Shown here one piece after another: positions 24,971 through 34,960 of a DNA stretch of 64,000 nt. Where the stretch lies: assembly GCA_933228895.1 (NCBI GenBank), contig OW121846.1:48440107-48504106 (forward strand), written 5' to 3'. The first letter of the stretch is position 1. Every line of letters begins with the position of its first letter. A model generated the notes under the pieces. The model had not been told where the DNA came from. It was given only the letters and a program-made list of their open reading frames with translations, and did not search any database. This stretch comes from Platycnemis pennipes. Lineage: Eukaryota > Arthropoda > Insecta > Odonata > Platycnemididae. Both the position numbers and the translations under genes were made by a program.

Positions 24971-25524
24971 CCGCTACTCATGATAGCCTTCTCTAACAGC
25001 CCGACGATTCTTGAAGCCCTACGATCCTCTCCTTAAACATTCGGTATATAAGCACGCAAAAAGCGTTTTCTTGGCTTTTAGTTGAGAATTAATTTATAAA
25101 TAGAAGACCACTAAGTGACTACGAGACTCAATCCATTTACCAATTAGCACACCTATTCACTATCGGTCATGATATCCATAAGAAATATGATCAGTAAAGA
25201 GTCGTAGATAGGCGATTCAACATGTTAGGGCTGATTGAAAATAGTAGTTGTTTTAATTCGTAGATTCTTTAATATGTACTTTCAATAATATTACCAAAAG
25301 GGTAAGGGCGAAGAGATGCAATTCATTAACGCTATAATATCCGACGTAATAAAGTGGAAATATTTTCAACTGTTGATTAATGAATGTGGTAATATTCGAA
25401 TTTTACAACGTTTCTTTAACAATCTGACATTAGTTTCAGGATGAAATGTCATCGCAAAAGTAATAAAATGGTATTGCATTAATCATTACTCTTCATGCCG
25501 ATACCCGGGTGGCATTGTTAAAAA
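24971..25524. other. Unassigned AT-rich stretch
   Basis: No gene or repeat recognised. Confidence 0.3.
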
Positions 25525-26225
25525 TATAGGTGGGCCATTTCATGTCAAATCGACCAGGTGATTACCCTTAGGGTCACCGATTTTGACCAAATTTGGCATA
25601 ACGGCTCTATTTGAAAGGCAAATGAAAACCCCAAAGTCGATTAAAAAAAAACAACTATTTCCGAAATATTGCGTTTCAAAATTCTAATTTTGCAAAAAAA
25701 ATCTACACATTTTTAGAAAATCTCAGAGATTATTTAAGCTAGAGACGTGCTAAGTGCTTTTTTGAAAGGCCGTCATTTGAGAAAATATAATAAGGGATAA
25801 CATTGCGAAATATAAACAATTTTATAATGTTTATAACAATTTTAAAGTTTCAATTCGATTTTTGACGATGTACCTTCACCTTCGATCTTGCTCATATTTT
25901 TATACGTTGTAGGCACAACCCTTATCTACAAATAAAAAAGTTTACCAGAGATAATATTTCATTTAAGAAAGAATGATATTTTTGAGTGATGGCGTGACGC
26001 CCGCCAGTCACCGCGGCGCTCGCCTACCGACCGACATGGTACTCTGGTGTTTTCAGATCTCAGTAACCTTCTCATTCATCTTCTTCTCTCCAATTTTTAA
26101 CCGTATACTAACTCATTGCCCGTGCATATCGCCATTTGTTTCGCCCAGGTTTGACCACAGCCTTAAAAACTATGAAGAGCGGCACCTGGCTTTATAGCGG
26201 TCGGCCTCGGAGAACAATAGGAAAA
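25525..26225 (+). repeat. 700-bp dispersed repeat, copy 1
   Basis: Begins GGCCATTTCATGTCAAATCG, continues CACCGATTTTGACCAAATTT and GGCTCTATTTGAA, and ends in a GC-richer block encoding ISVTFSFIFFSPIFN and FDHSLKNYEERHLAL in frame 25973-26197. An inverted, diverged copy lies at 31420-32140. The shared peptide stretch suggests a once-coding or conserved terminal segment of a transposon, though I recognise no enzyme domain. Confidence 0.8.
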
Positions 26226-26678
26226 CCTTGTCTAGTCTTCGGCTTCCAATGCTACTGATTGTTTTTACGTTTTTTTATATTGATATTTAATTGATCTAAA
26301 AAAATGTATCAATTGCAGATATTTGATCCAATGATTCCACAGTCCAAACTGCTTAATGATTTTTTTCCTGGATGTACTGACTCCCAGTTTTCTTCTCAAG
26401 ATCTCAAGTTCTGCTTTCTTTCACGGCATTAATACACGCCTCTTACTGAGACCCTTAAGATGCATTTGTCAAAGTTGTACCATATTTATGTGCAGCTGCA
26501 CCATAAACGGCTTTCTGGTAGTTGTCCTCGGAGGCATGCAGCGACTATTATGAACTCTTACACTATTGCTGACCTATTACCTAAGCCATCTTTTTCGCCT
26601 TGCTGAATTTTCCCACACCCATTTTTCACGATGAAAAATGTTTCAAACAATGAACTCAGGAAAATTTCTATACCCCAA
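26226..26678. other. Unassigned stretch before PLE
   Basis: Weakly continues the 25525 repeat up to about 26270 (TTCGGCTTCCA is shared with the 31.4-kb copy). The rest is unassigned. Confidence 0.3.
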
Positions 26679-26692
26679 CAACACAGATTAAG
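26679..26692. repeat. 14-bp target-site duplication, left
   Basis: CAACACAGATTAAG, identical to 28518-28531 and immediately outside the PLE. It marks one insertion event that delivered the whole inverted-repeat structure. Confidence 0.85.
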
Positions 26693-26770
26693 AAAACGAA
26701 CTGTTTCAGGGGTAACTTTGTGAAATTTTTCCATGGCGGAGAAAACAAACTTTGCAAATTTCACTAAATA

Positions 26771-26824
26771 GATTTATTCACGGCCCGGGTTTCAACACAT
26801 TGTGTCATCATCAGGTGAAAAAAC
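26771..26824 (-). ncRNA. Hammerhead-ribozyme-like motif (inverted pLTR)
   Basis: Antisense copy of the motif at 28434-28484: read on the minus strand it gives CTGATGA, a 5-bp stem, GAAA, CCCGGG, CC and GTGAA. It carries the same U-to-C change at the expected cleavage dinucleotide as the sense copy. Confidence 0.5.
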
Positions 26825-27041
26825 AGAGATGCAATCCAATATATGCACAGGGTGTAGACCAAGGAGGGGGGGGGGTAGTGAATGGTGAGGCAGGGCGGGG
26901 GGGGGGTGCAAGGTGGAAAGGAGGAGGGTAGGGGGTGGGGGTGGTGGTGAAGGGTTAAGTGGGCTGCGGGTGCGTTGGCGCGCCAGGGAGTCGGTTTCGT
27001 CCGTGGACGTCGTCTGCTGGTCGCTGGTTCCCGGGTGTCGT

Positions 27042-27079
27042 TAGAGGCACTGTATTGGGATCCCAATACAGTGCCTCTA
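27042..27079. repeat. 38-bp perfect palindrome (left arm)
   Basis: Two 19-bp halves meet at the BamHI-like centre GGATCC, starting TAGAGGCACTGTATTGGGA. It is the same palindrome as at 28177-28214 in the right arm. Confidence 0.9.
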
Positions 27080-27383
27080 GGTGTCCTTACTGCTACCCGG
27101 CGTTCCGGGGGTCTCTGCTAATCAGCCTCTCACAAAGAAGCCGAGCTCCGCCGGTGGGGAGAGAGTTGGTGGAAACATTCGTCCTGTGTTCCTCTGCGTC
27201 CGTCTGGTCACAGCGGGTTACCTGAGGGATTCGAAAGAGATAGCGGGGAGTGGGAGGGGAGCCACTGCTCATTGACTAATAGGGCCTTCTTCCGGGAATG
27301 CTGAATAATCTCGAGGGCGTCTAATCTCCGATCCTTATCCTGTCTGTTGATCCTTTCGCCCAAAAGACCGCCGCCTTTTACGC

Positions 27384-28048
27384 AGAAATCAACAGACTCA
27401 TTAGGATCCTGTTGCAAGAAACAGACTACGAACGCGAACTCCGGATTATCAAATGCATCGCCTCCAGGAATGGATTCCAATCTCGTCGACAACATCCTCA
27501 GGAAAGCCCTCCGAAAACTAGCAATCTCAGATATTTCCACTCTGCAAACTAGTGACAAGCCAAAAAAGTGGTGCAAAATTTCCTTCCTAGGAAACATATC
27601 GTACGCGACGGCCAAAAGAATACCCAAAGATAAGTACAGGATTGCTTACTCAGCCCCCTCCACGCTTAGTAAAAAGCTCATTAACGCCAAAGACAAAATT
27701 CCCGAAATGCAAAAAAGTGGAGTTTATGCATTGAAGTGAGACGACTGCCCTGCACAATACATCAGCGGAACAGGACGGAGCCTAGCCACAAGAGCGAAAG
27801 AACACCAGAAGTGCTTCGAGGCGGGAAAAGATTACTCGCTGTTCTCCAGGCACCTCCTTGAAAGCGGCCATGCTAGCAGTTTTTCCCCGGAAATTCTGCA
27901 TTTCGAGGATAAGGATCGGAGATTAGACGCCCTCGAAGCCCTCGAGATTATTCAGCATTCCCGGAAGAAGGCCCTATTAGTCAATGAGCAGTGGCTCCCC
28001 TCCCACTCCCCGCTATCTCTTTCGAATCCCTCAGGTAACCCGCTGTGA
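27384..28048 (+). pseudogene. PLE C-terminal coding remnant with GIY-YIG domain
   Basis: The remnant begins after the RT core with INRLIRILLQETDYEREL. It shifts frame near 27475, continues ALRKLAISDISTLQTSDK and KPKKWCKISFLGN, and reaches the GIY-YIG endonuclease, which cleaves the target for PLE insertion. GVYALK is followed by an in-frame TGA (27737-27739), where PLEs usually have a cysteine. Beyond it come YISGTGRSLATRAKEHQK and a C-terminal helix region, ending in TGA at 28046-28048. In the GIY-YIG box, YIG is changed to YIS and the usual glutamine is lost (ISGTGRS instead of IGQTGRS). With a stop, a frameshift and no polymerase core, it cannot be autonomous. Confidence 0.75.
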
Positions 28049-28176
28049 CCAGACGGACGCAGAGGAACACAGGACGAATGTTTCCACCAACTCTCTCCCC
28101 ACCGGCGGAGCTCGGCTTCTTTGTGAGAGGCTGATTAGCAGAGACCCCCGGAACGCCGGGTAGCAGTAAGGACACC

Positions 28177-28214
28177 TAGAGGCACTGTATTGGGATCCCA
28201 ATACAGTGCCTCTA
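28177..28214. repeat. 38-bp perfect palindrome (right arm)
   Basis: TAGAGGCACTGTATTGGGA followed by its exact reverse complement. Such a perfect palindrome inside each pLTR suggests an older tail-to-tail junction or a selected hairpin. Confidence 0.9.
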
Positions 28215-28433
28215 ACGACACCCGGGAACCAGCGACCAGCAGACGACGTCCACGGACGAAACCGACTCCCTGGCGCGCCAACGCACCCGCAGCCCACTTA
28301 ACCCTTCACCACCACCCCCACCCCCTACCCTCCTCCTTTCCACCTTGCACCCCCCCCCCCGCCCTGCCTCACCATTCACTACCCCCCCCCTCCTTGGTCT
28401 ACACCCTGTGCATATATTGGATTGCATCTCTGT

Positions 28434-28484
28434 TTTTTCACCTGATGATGACACAATGTGTTGAAACCCGGGCCGTGAATAAAT
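28434..28484 (+). ncRNA. Hammerhead-ribozyme-like motif in PLE tail
   Basis: In order: UUCAC (28437-28441) as the 5' strand of stem I; CUGAUGA (28442-28448); one U; a 5-bp stem GACAC/GUGUU with loop AAU (28450-28462); GAAA (28463-28466); self-complementary CCCGGG (28467-28472); CC (28473-28474); then GUGAA (28475-28479), which pairs perfectly with UUCAC. This is the hammerhead order, with a short palindromic stem III that would favour dimer folding. The base expected to be U before the cleaved C is C here, so this copy may be inactive. PLEs are known to carry hammerheads. Confidence 0.55.
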
Positions 28485-28517
28485 CTATTTAGTGAAATTT
28501 GCAAAGTTTGCTTTCTC

Positions 28518-28531
28518 CAACACAGATTAAG
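28518..28531. repeat. 14-bp target-site duplication, right
   Basis: CAACACAGATTAAG, exact copy of 26679-26692. Confidence 0.85.
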
Positions 28532-28689
28532 TTTCTAAAAATGTCCTGTGATTTTTCCCTGAGGATATTATGTGAGTACGACGGCATGACTTTTTTCAGA
28601 AGGAAGATTCAGAAAACATATCTTTAGGAGGATATGTCTACACATTGCATGATTCTTTCGCATCCAATCGCATTCCGGCGTAGAATTTT

Positions 28690-29330
28690 TACTCAACTAA
28701 TATTATTTTAAGCACTTGGTTGATTGGCTGACTATTGGCTGGCCATGTGTAAATCTTTCTCGGCTCATGATGGTGGAGGGTTTTTCGCCAACTGTCATGA
28801 TGAAATTCCCTTCCCCTAGTAATTACTCTGCTATATTCATGGTGTGTATATCCTATTAAGAAGATTGCTAGCCATATAAAAAGGATTAGTGGGAAGGATG
28901 TCGGGTAATAGGAAAATTGAATGATTGTTAACTGCAGAAAACCCATTTAGAAAATAAATCTCAAATTATATTTATCGTAAGGATCAGTGTTTCAAGGGAG
29001 GGTTGGAGAGTGGACTTGAAAATTCATCATCATATTTTTTTACTCCTAAATATCCATGAAGTCACAAACAGCCAGTAATTGGACAGCTAGGGCCCGCGGG
29101 TCGTCCAAGGTTGGTATGGTATTGGCCAGGAAATTTAGTGTTAGAAAGTGCGAGTCCTGCCTAGATAGTGGATGTTGACGTCTATAAACGCCTCCAAAGA
29201 GAGGATTTTCTTTCTTACCTCAGTCGAGCCCAATGGTGCTACTGATTCTATTTATGGGTAAATAAGTATACCTTTTTGAAAAGAGATTCTAAAATATACA
29301 CTTACGTGTAAATTACTAAACTTCATATAT
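28690..29330. repeat. Dispersed repeat, partner at 48410-49040 (copy 1)
   Basis: Collinear with 48410-49040: GCACTTGGTTGATTGGCTGA against GCACCTGGCTAATATTTGAT at the start, GGATCAGTGTTTCAAGGGAG in the middle, GAGGGCCC/TAGGGCCC then a B-box-like GTGCGAGTCCTGCCTAG, and a TACACTTACGTGTA-type end. Old and diverged. The central part looks tRNA-related, suggesting a long SINE. Confidence 0.55.
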
Positions 29331-31419
29331 ACTTTCCTATAATTGAGTTCTTTACCGAAATTTATCTCTTTCGGAGATATTGCTTGATTTATTAGCACCA
29401 TATGCTAAAGTGAAACTGTTGTCCTTTAATTTATACACCATGTTGTGGTTGCAAGAATTCATTGCATTAATATCTGAGCGACCAACGTTCTGGAGTGATA
29501 AGACATAATTGTGGTAGTCCAATGGGGTTTCCATTTGGGTGCTTCTCGTTGACTTGAGTTCTAGGGGTGCTTGCTGAAGGAAGTAACATTTCTTTTCCTA
29601 GTTTATTAATTATCCTACAGATATTTACGCCTAAATATGTTACGTGACTTCGTTGGTAAGGATGATGAAGAAAACTGAGCAAATCCGTACAATTTGTATG
29701 ATTGATGAATGTAAGTAAATAATTGGTCTATGGCTAATGGAAAATTTGGCTTCTGATTTTAAATTTCTCATTTGAGATATTTAAATATGCATTAAAGAGT
29801 TGATGAGGTTTGGAGGTATTAGAGGCCATATTTTTTCTTTGTTATGATACTCTCTCCGGAATTTTCTTCTATGATTCTGATTCCCCTTATCCAGAATTTA
29901 TATCAGAATATCTTATGTAGAGTCACAGTCCTTAATGAGAGCATTCATTAACACAAGTCCATGTAAAATCCAGAAAGATCCATGCTATTATAATGGATGA
30001 ATGCCTTATCATGTGGCCTATGAACACCAAGTTATTTGTTGCTTCAATTTTAGAAATTAGCATTGTAGAAATGTCATTGTTAAACCAGCGGAAAGAGAAT
30101 GCAATGTTTGATCCGATTATCATGATCATCTCCGAAGAATCAGCCTTACTAACATCTCGTCTTGTCTTAACTGGGTAGAAGACCGTTTCTGTAATTGGGT
30201 ATTGATTAAATTATACGGTAAAAAATTAAATTCGAGAACGAAATAAAATTCGCTGAGACGTTCAAATCATGATCTTAAGTAATTTAAGTAATTTTGGTCC
30301 TAAAGAAATCGTATATAAATAGGATTTCGAGAAAACAATCATGTGTGTACTGCGGTCTACTACAAATTTGATTTTAGTAGAGTAATTTTTATCTTATGAT
30401 TTGTCTTATGTTTGAAAATGGTTCGAGAAAATTACCTGACCCTGCGGGCAGGTTAGATAGAAATTTATTTGTCATTGCTATAGTGCTTGACTTTACTTTT
30501 TATCCGGTAGAGAGGTCTAAAAGTACCCGGTAATAGATGTCAGGATTAATATTAACCCCGAAGATGGGAAAAAGGAAGGACTGTTATTTGGAATCGCGTG
30601 CCAGAAAATTAGAAGAAAATGTAAGGTTTTAAGTTTGAAAATCTGGTAAGGGTGAAAATCATAGGACTTTCTGCTGCCGACTGAAATCAGAGATGTGAAG
30701 CGTAGGCTAATGTTTGAAGGGTTGGAAATATTTCCACTTCCGAGCAAATAAAAAAATAATGAAAATACAAACTTTAGCATTATTTACTTATACGATTGAA
30801 CGATAGATGAAATGACATAAATTATTCTATGTTTATTTCCCAAAAACAAAAAAATGACCTAAAAATGGTAATTTTAAAAAGCGCAATTAATAGTGTTCCT
30901 AATGGGATTTTATTTTATGGTAATTATGTTTACTTTGATCATTTCAATATTACTCTGATTAGAATTATTTTATATTAGTGCAGGTATTTGGAAGGGACAT
31001 GTATTACACATCCAAAAAAAAATTATTAATATTACGCAGAATACTTCTAGGCATAATTTCCTTCAGCGTTTTCCATAAAGTTAATTATTTTTAGGATTGA
31101 CGTTTATACCCGACCTGACGGACGTCAGTGACCGACGCTTTTATTCAAGTGATTTTACGTTGTAAACATTGTCATAATATGAGTGATTGATTATTTATGT
31201 TTGATTGCTTTAGTATAATTTGAGATTTCAATGATACAAGCATAGAAAAATTTAGGTAAGTCAAACTAGGACACATGGTAAGTGACATTTCAATGATTGC
31301 ATCAGATTAAACGGAGACGATTGATTTTTAAATTTACCTTCGATTTGGGTAATGGTGGGCAACGGATTATTTCACCCGTTTCTTTGAAAAATGAACTAAG
31401 AAAGAGGTTTCCAAGAAAT
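29331..31419. other. Unassigned AT-rich stretch
   Basis: Frames of 60-87 codons on both strands (for example 30517-30780 minus) have no motifs. No internal repeat was detected. Confidence 0.3.
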
Positions 31420-32140
31420 TATAATAGAGTATGTGAGAAGTACTGGAAGCCGAGATGAGATCTGTCCTTTGTTCTCCAAGGCCAGGTGCCGCTCTTCATA
31501 GATTTTAAGGCTGTGGTCACACCTGGGCGAAGCAAATAGTGATACGTATGGGAAAAGAGTTGGTATATGGTTAAAATTTGGTGAGAAGACGATGAATGAG
31601 AAGTTTACAGAGATGTGAAGACAGCAGAGTACCATAGTCGGCCGTTAGACTGACGCCGCGCGCCGCGGCCACTGGTAGGCATCACGCCTTCACTCAAAAA
31701 TATTTTTCTTTCTTAAATGAAATATTTACTCTGGCAAACTTTTTTGGTTTGTAAAGGAGGGTTGCGTTGACAACATAAAAAAATGAGCAAAATCAAAGTT
31801 GTAGGTAGTTCATCAAAAATCGATTTGAAAGTTTAAAATTGTTTATATTTCACAATAAATAAATTGTTTTTTTACAATTCAAGAACTTTAAAATAAGACC
31901 TTTAAAACGTCTGTAGCTTAAATATTCTTGGAGATACACCGTAAAACGTGTGGTAACTTTTGTAAAATTCGAATTTGGCAACGTTTCAATTTCTCGTAAA
32001 CGGTTGCGTTTTTTTCAAAACAATTTGAGGTGTTCATTTTCTCTTCAAATAGAGCCTTTTTGCCAAACTTGGTCAAAATCGGTGGCCATAAGGGTCATAT
32101 TTACCGATTTTGTGGTCGAATTGACGTGGAATGTCCCCTC
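31420..32140 (-). repeat. 700-bp dispersed repeat, copy 2 (inverted)
   Basis: Minus-strand partner of 25525-26225. Read in reverse it gives ACATTCCACGTCAATTCGACC, CACCGATTTTGACCAAGTTT, GGCTCTATTTGAA and, in frame 31635-31396, ISVNFSFIVFSPNFN and CDHSLKIYEERHLALENKG. The shared peptide order with copy 1 shows that the block diverged from one source. Confidence 0.8.
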
Positions 32141-32204
32141 GGTGTCCCTTGTGTCCACGGACACCGCGGATTTCCAAGGGCACCTATCCTCTCCTTCCCA
32201 ATTC

Positions 32205-32500
32205 CATCCCTGACCTTTCTCCGACCCTCAAACCCCCCCCCCCCCCAAACATCCATCCCTTCCTGGGCCTTCACCTTTTTGTATATATATATATATTGGA
32301 ATAACTCCCTGCATGATTATGGCATATATTGATTATGGCATATATTTTATACATATACTGATTATGGCATAACTTTTAGAAACCCGGGTCGTGAATAATT
32401 TTTTTCAGTGAAATTTGCGAAAATTGTTTTTATTTCCATCATGGAAAAGTTTCACTAAATTACCCTTGAAACCGTTCCTTTTGACGAGAACAGAAAGAAC
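32205..32500 (+). mobile_element. PLE tail fragment with degenerate hammerhead-like motif
   Basis: A pyrimidine/C-run block, a TA microsatellite (32282-32297) and three copies of TGATTATGGCATA precede GAAACCCGGGTCGTGAATAA (32379-32398). That is the same tail as the PLE at 28.4 kb, here with the expected UC after the palindrome but a damaged CUGANGA box. It continues GTGAAATTTGCGAAAATTG and CATGGAAAAGTTTCACTAAA, matching the outer end of the left arm at 26693-26760. Confidence 0.7.
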
Positions 32501-33344
32501 TATTGGAGAAGTTGGCAACCCCATTGCCATTTTCGTTTGAGGAATATCCTCTTCTGATGTTAACTATCGAAAAGGTCATGGCCGCTCCAAGAACGCGCAT
32601 GCCTGAAGATCCGTCCCCAAATATAGTCAACAAACTCAAAGAGATTTGGTAAGGTGTCGGGAGATGGGATGTTGAAGGGAAGTTGCACGCAAGCTCAAGA
32701 GTGAGGATTTCCCGTATGTCGATCGAGCGTGAAGTTCCTTCGCACAAGACGATATGGATGTACACTTGAATAGAAGTGCGCGTTGGACAGAAGGTAGCGA
32801 GACTAGGTGGTGTTTTAAACCGAGCCACGAGATGAATGAGTGTCCCCGCATCAATCAATGGCCCGTGGCCAGGAAGATGCGGCTTCCAACTTTATTCCAT
32901 GCAGAAGAGCTGGAGGAATTGGACTCTTTTTTTGAGTCGTGATCTGTCCGAGGTCGAAGTTACCGCCCTCCAGCCCGTCACAATAGAGAGGTTTATTCGG
33001 AATCTAAATTGCTCTGTTGTAAATGAAATCATTGGATAGAAACGAAAAATGAATTTCATTTAAAAAATTAATCTTTTAACAGGAGCTATTCGCTCATAAA
33101 TCAAAAATTAAAATTAGCAAAAGGTGACACCCACGGAACCGAATGATTACAGAATTTTAAAACGGATAGCCTTATTGAATATGTTAGATACATATTAAAA
33201 ACACAGCGTATTATGCTAGATTCCATCATATATGTATATAATATTAGAGAGATAGATTGTAGTGCCGATAGATTTAAATGTCATTTTTTACCCGTACTAT
33301 TGGAGAACACAGTAGCAAAGGGATAGGTAGGCAAAAATCGGTAC
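32501..33344. other. Unassigned GC-richer block with overlapping frames
   Basis: 32501-33040 is less AT-rich than its surroundings and open on both strands: minus 32858-32460 (132 codons, including FPSTSHLPTPYQISLSLLTI) and plus 32754-33039 in two frames. I recognise no domain. It directly follows a PLE tail and may be a decayed piece of an adjoining element. The remainder to 33344 is AT-rich and empty. Confidence 0.3.
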
Positions 33345-33560
33345 ATTAGTCTGTAGCGCATGATGCATGTATTAACGACCAATCCCTTCATTACTATTCA
33401 GATACTAACCATGTAGCTGCATGTGACCCATATTATTAGCATGTTTCCATGATTTACCCTAGTTGCATGTCAATAGTGCATGTTTTGGTGATCTTCACCC
33501 CATGCCACACGCTATCATGGTAACTTGCAAGGTATCCCGTGGATATAGATGTAGATGGAT
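33345..33560 (+). mobile_element. LINE 3'-tail fragment
   Basis: GTTTTGGTGATCTTCACCCC, CATGCCACACGC and AACTTGCAAGGTATCCCGTG, then a TGTAGATGGATG tail, align with the LINE 3' end seen at 346-500, 35935-36080 and 59645-59810, here in sense orientation. Confidence 0.65.
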
Positions 33561-33857
33561 GAACGAGTTGCGTTAAGGATATATATCGTCGTCAGAGGCT
33601 TTCGGGTGCAGCAGCGTATAACGCGTTGTCGGTATGCGAGCTTTCGCGGCCATTGCAGGACGCATCATCAGGCAATGATAATATATTGGAAAGGTCTTAT
33701 ATATCTCCGTCCCTCCCCCCTTACTGTGGAGTGGTGGGGGGCGAATGACTGGGGCTGCGGAAACCTACGTTCCAAACTAACGATATCTACATCAACAACC
33801 TCAAGTCCTTGAGTGTTAGGAAGAAGAACGGGAAGGGGGCAAAAATGGGGTGGGGAG
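33561..33857 (-). mobile_element. PLE-like tail of a third family
   Basis: On the minus strand: CTGATGA (33671-33665), a stem GCGTCC...GGCCGC with one mismatch, then GAAA (33645-33642), as in the PLE tails at 28.4 and 58.6 kb. No palindromic stem III or UC follows, so the motif is damaged or of another type. The segment sits between two LINE tails, consistent with insertion into or beside a LINE copy. Confidence 0.4.
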
Positions 33858-33945
33858 ATCTGCTCTAAGAAATCCAGTCGTATCCTACAAATAACTGCAA
33901 ATGTGGCTTGCAGGGTCTGTCGTAGATATAGATAGATATAGATAT
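33858..33945 (+). mobile_element. LINE 3'-tail fragment
   Basis: TGTGGCTTGCAGGGTCTGTC followed by GTAGATATAGATAGATATAG: same 3' end and hexamer-like tail as the LINE at 346-1035, in sense. Confidence 0.65.
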
Positions 33946-34960
33946 AATGCGAATCATTAAATATGGCAAAAGAGAGTTTGTTGTAATTTACTTGCGCTTC
34001 GTGGTCATAACTAAGTACCTATTATTAATCTTCTACCCTGAACATGCTCTGAATATACTTAAAGTCCATGAACGATTTCATTTTGGTGGTTCTGTTTAGA
34101 TATAAGAGATACAATTAAATAGGATTGTGCGATGCTTGCTGAGGAATTCGGAATCACGTTCGCCTTTCGTATCACACTGAGCACAAGGTGCATTCGTTCT
34201 TTCGTCCAATTTTCTCACGTTTCATAGCCATTTTGCGTGAGGGGTCATCTCCACCGTTCCATGACGAAGGTATGGCACTCGTGGGGTGATGACTGCACGT
34301 GGAAAGGTGAGTAGTCAGAAGGTCATCGAAAAGGAGAAGGGCTTGAGAAAGTTATGTGAAAGGGATGGAAAAATATTAGGTCCCAGTTTGGCCTATTTTA
34401 CGATTGTTCCCGCACAAAACAAATGTATTAATCGTTATAATGAGGGAATGATATGCATTCGTATAAAGCATTTTCCTGCTCTATAAACAGCATGAACTAC
34501 AAATAAGACATAAATGCCGTAAAAATATAATGTGCTCACTATATTTTCTCCTTTTCTAGTTTCAATTTTAATTCTAGAGAGCATCGGAGTTCAAGGAAAG
34601 ATTGAAGGGAGAACTAAGCTGACAAATAAAGAAATAAAAATTACGAATCATACGGGTGAATATAATCCAAGACGATGTAGTCGACTACCCATTTGTCAGT
34701 ACTTAAGGAGCGTCCTCATTAAATATTCTTCAATTTTGTTCGGGAGAAAACCTAACCGTACACTCGGACTTTCTTCCCTGGCTGCACAATACTGCACAAA
34801 TGGGCATTGGATTCCTGGATTCCCAAAGTTGAATCCACCCTGCTCGACGCTGCCTTCCATCCTCTGACTTCCAGGTGGCACTGGTGAGGTATTCGGAGAA
34901 GACTAAATCATGAGAAGGGGGATTTGAACCCTTTAGTCATGAAAGGGAACACCGCAAAAT
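33946..34960. other. Unassigned stretch
   Basis: The plus frame 34532-34867 (111 codons) begins just after a TTTTCTAG acceptor-like site, but its translation shows no motif I know. A donor-like AAAG|GTGAGT occurs at 34304. These two signals alone do not support a gene. Confidence 0.3.

Larger units (their letters stand above)
26737..27340 (-). repeat. Left arm of about 600-bp inverted repeat
   Basis: Reverse complement of 27907-28518 with very few differences: a 9-bp duplication GCCCTCGAA present only in the right arm and small homopolymer-length changes in the G/C runs. It contains a reversed hammerhead-like motif and a 38-bp palindrome. Confidence 0.9.
26693..28517 (+). mobile_element. Penelope-like element with giant inverted terminal copy
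   Basis: The 1.83-kb insertion between perfect 14-bp target duplications has three parts. First is an inverted copy of the tail (pLTR) and coding end on the minus strand (26693-27340). Next is a unique core (27341-27906). Last is the same pLTR in sense (27907-28517). PLEs commonly carry an inverted partial pLTR at the 5' end; here the inverted arm reaches into the coding region. The left arm extends about 44 bp further outward than the right, and those bases recur in the PLE tail at 32.4 kb, so they are genuine element sequence. Coding capacity is only the C-terminal part and is broken. Confidence 0.85.
27907..28517 (+). repeat. Right arm of inverted repeat / sense pLTR
   Basis: Carries the end of the coding region, the 38-bp palindrome, long C-runs (28350-28390), the hammerhead-like motif and the AATAAA-containing tail. 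The last bases before the target duplication are GCAAAGTTTGCTTTCT. Confidence 0.9.

Noticed and set aside
26764..27275. Frames identical to others at 27981-28492
   Set aside because: They are mirror copies created by the inverted-repeat arms of the PLE and largely cover noncoding terminal sequence.
27208..27627. 139-codon minus frame with a PLE-like C terminus
   Set aside because: It is the inverted arm copy of the PLE coding end fused by chance to antisense core sequence; not an independent gene.
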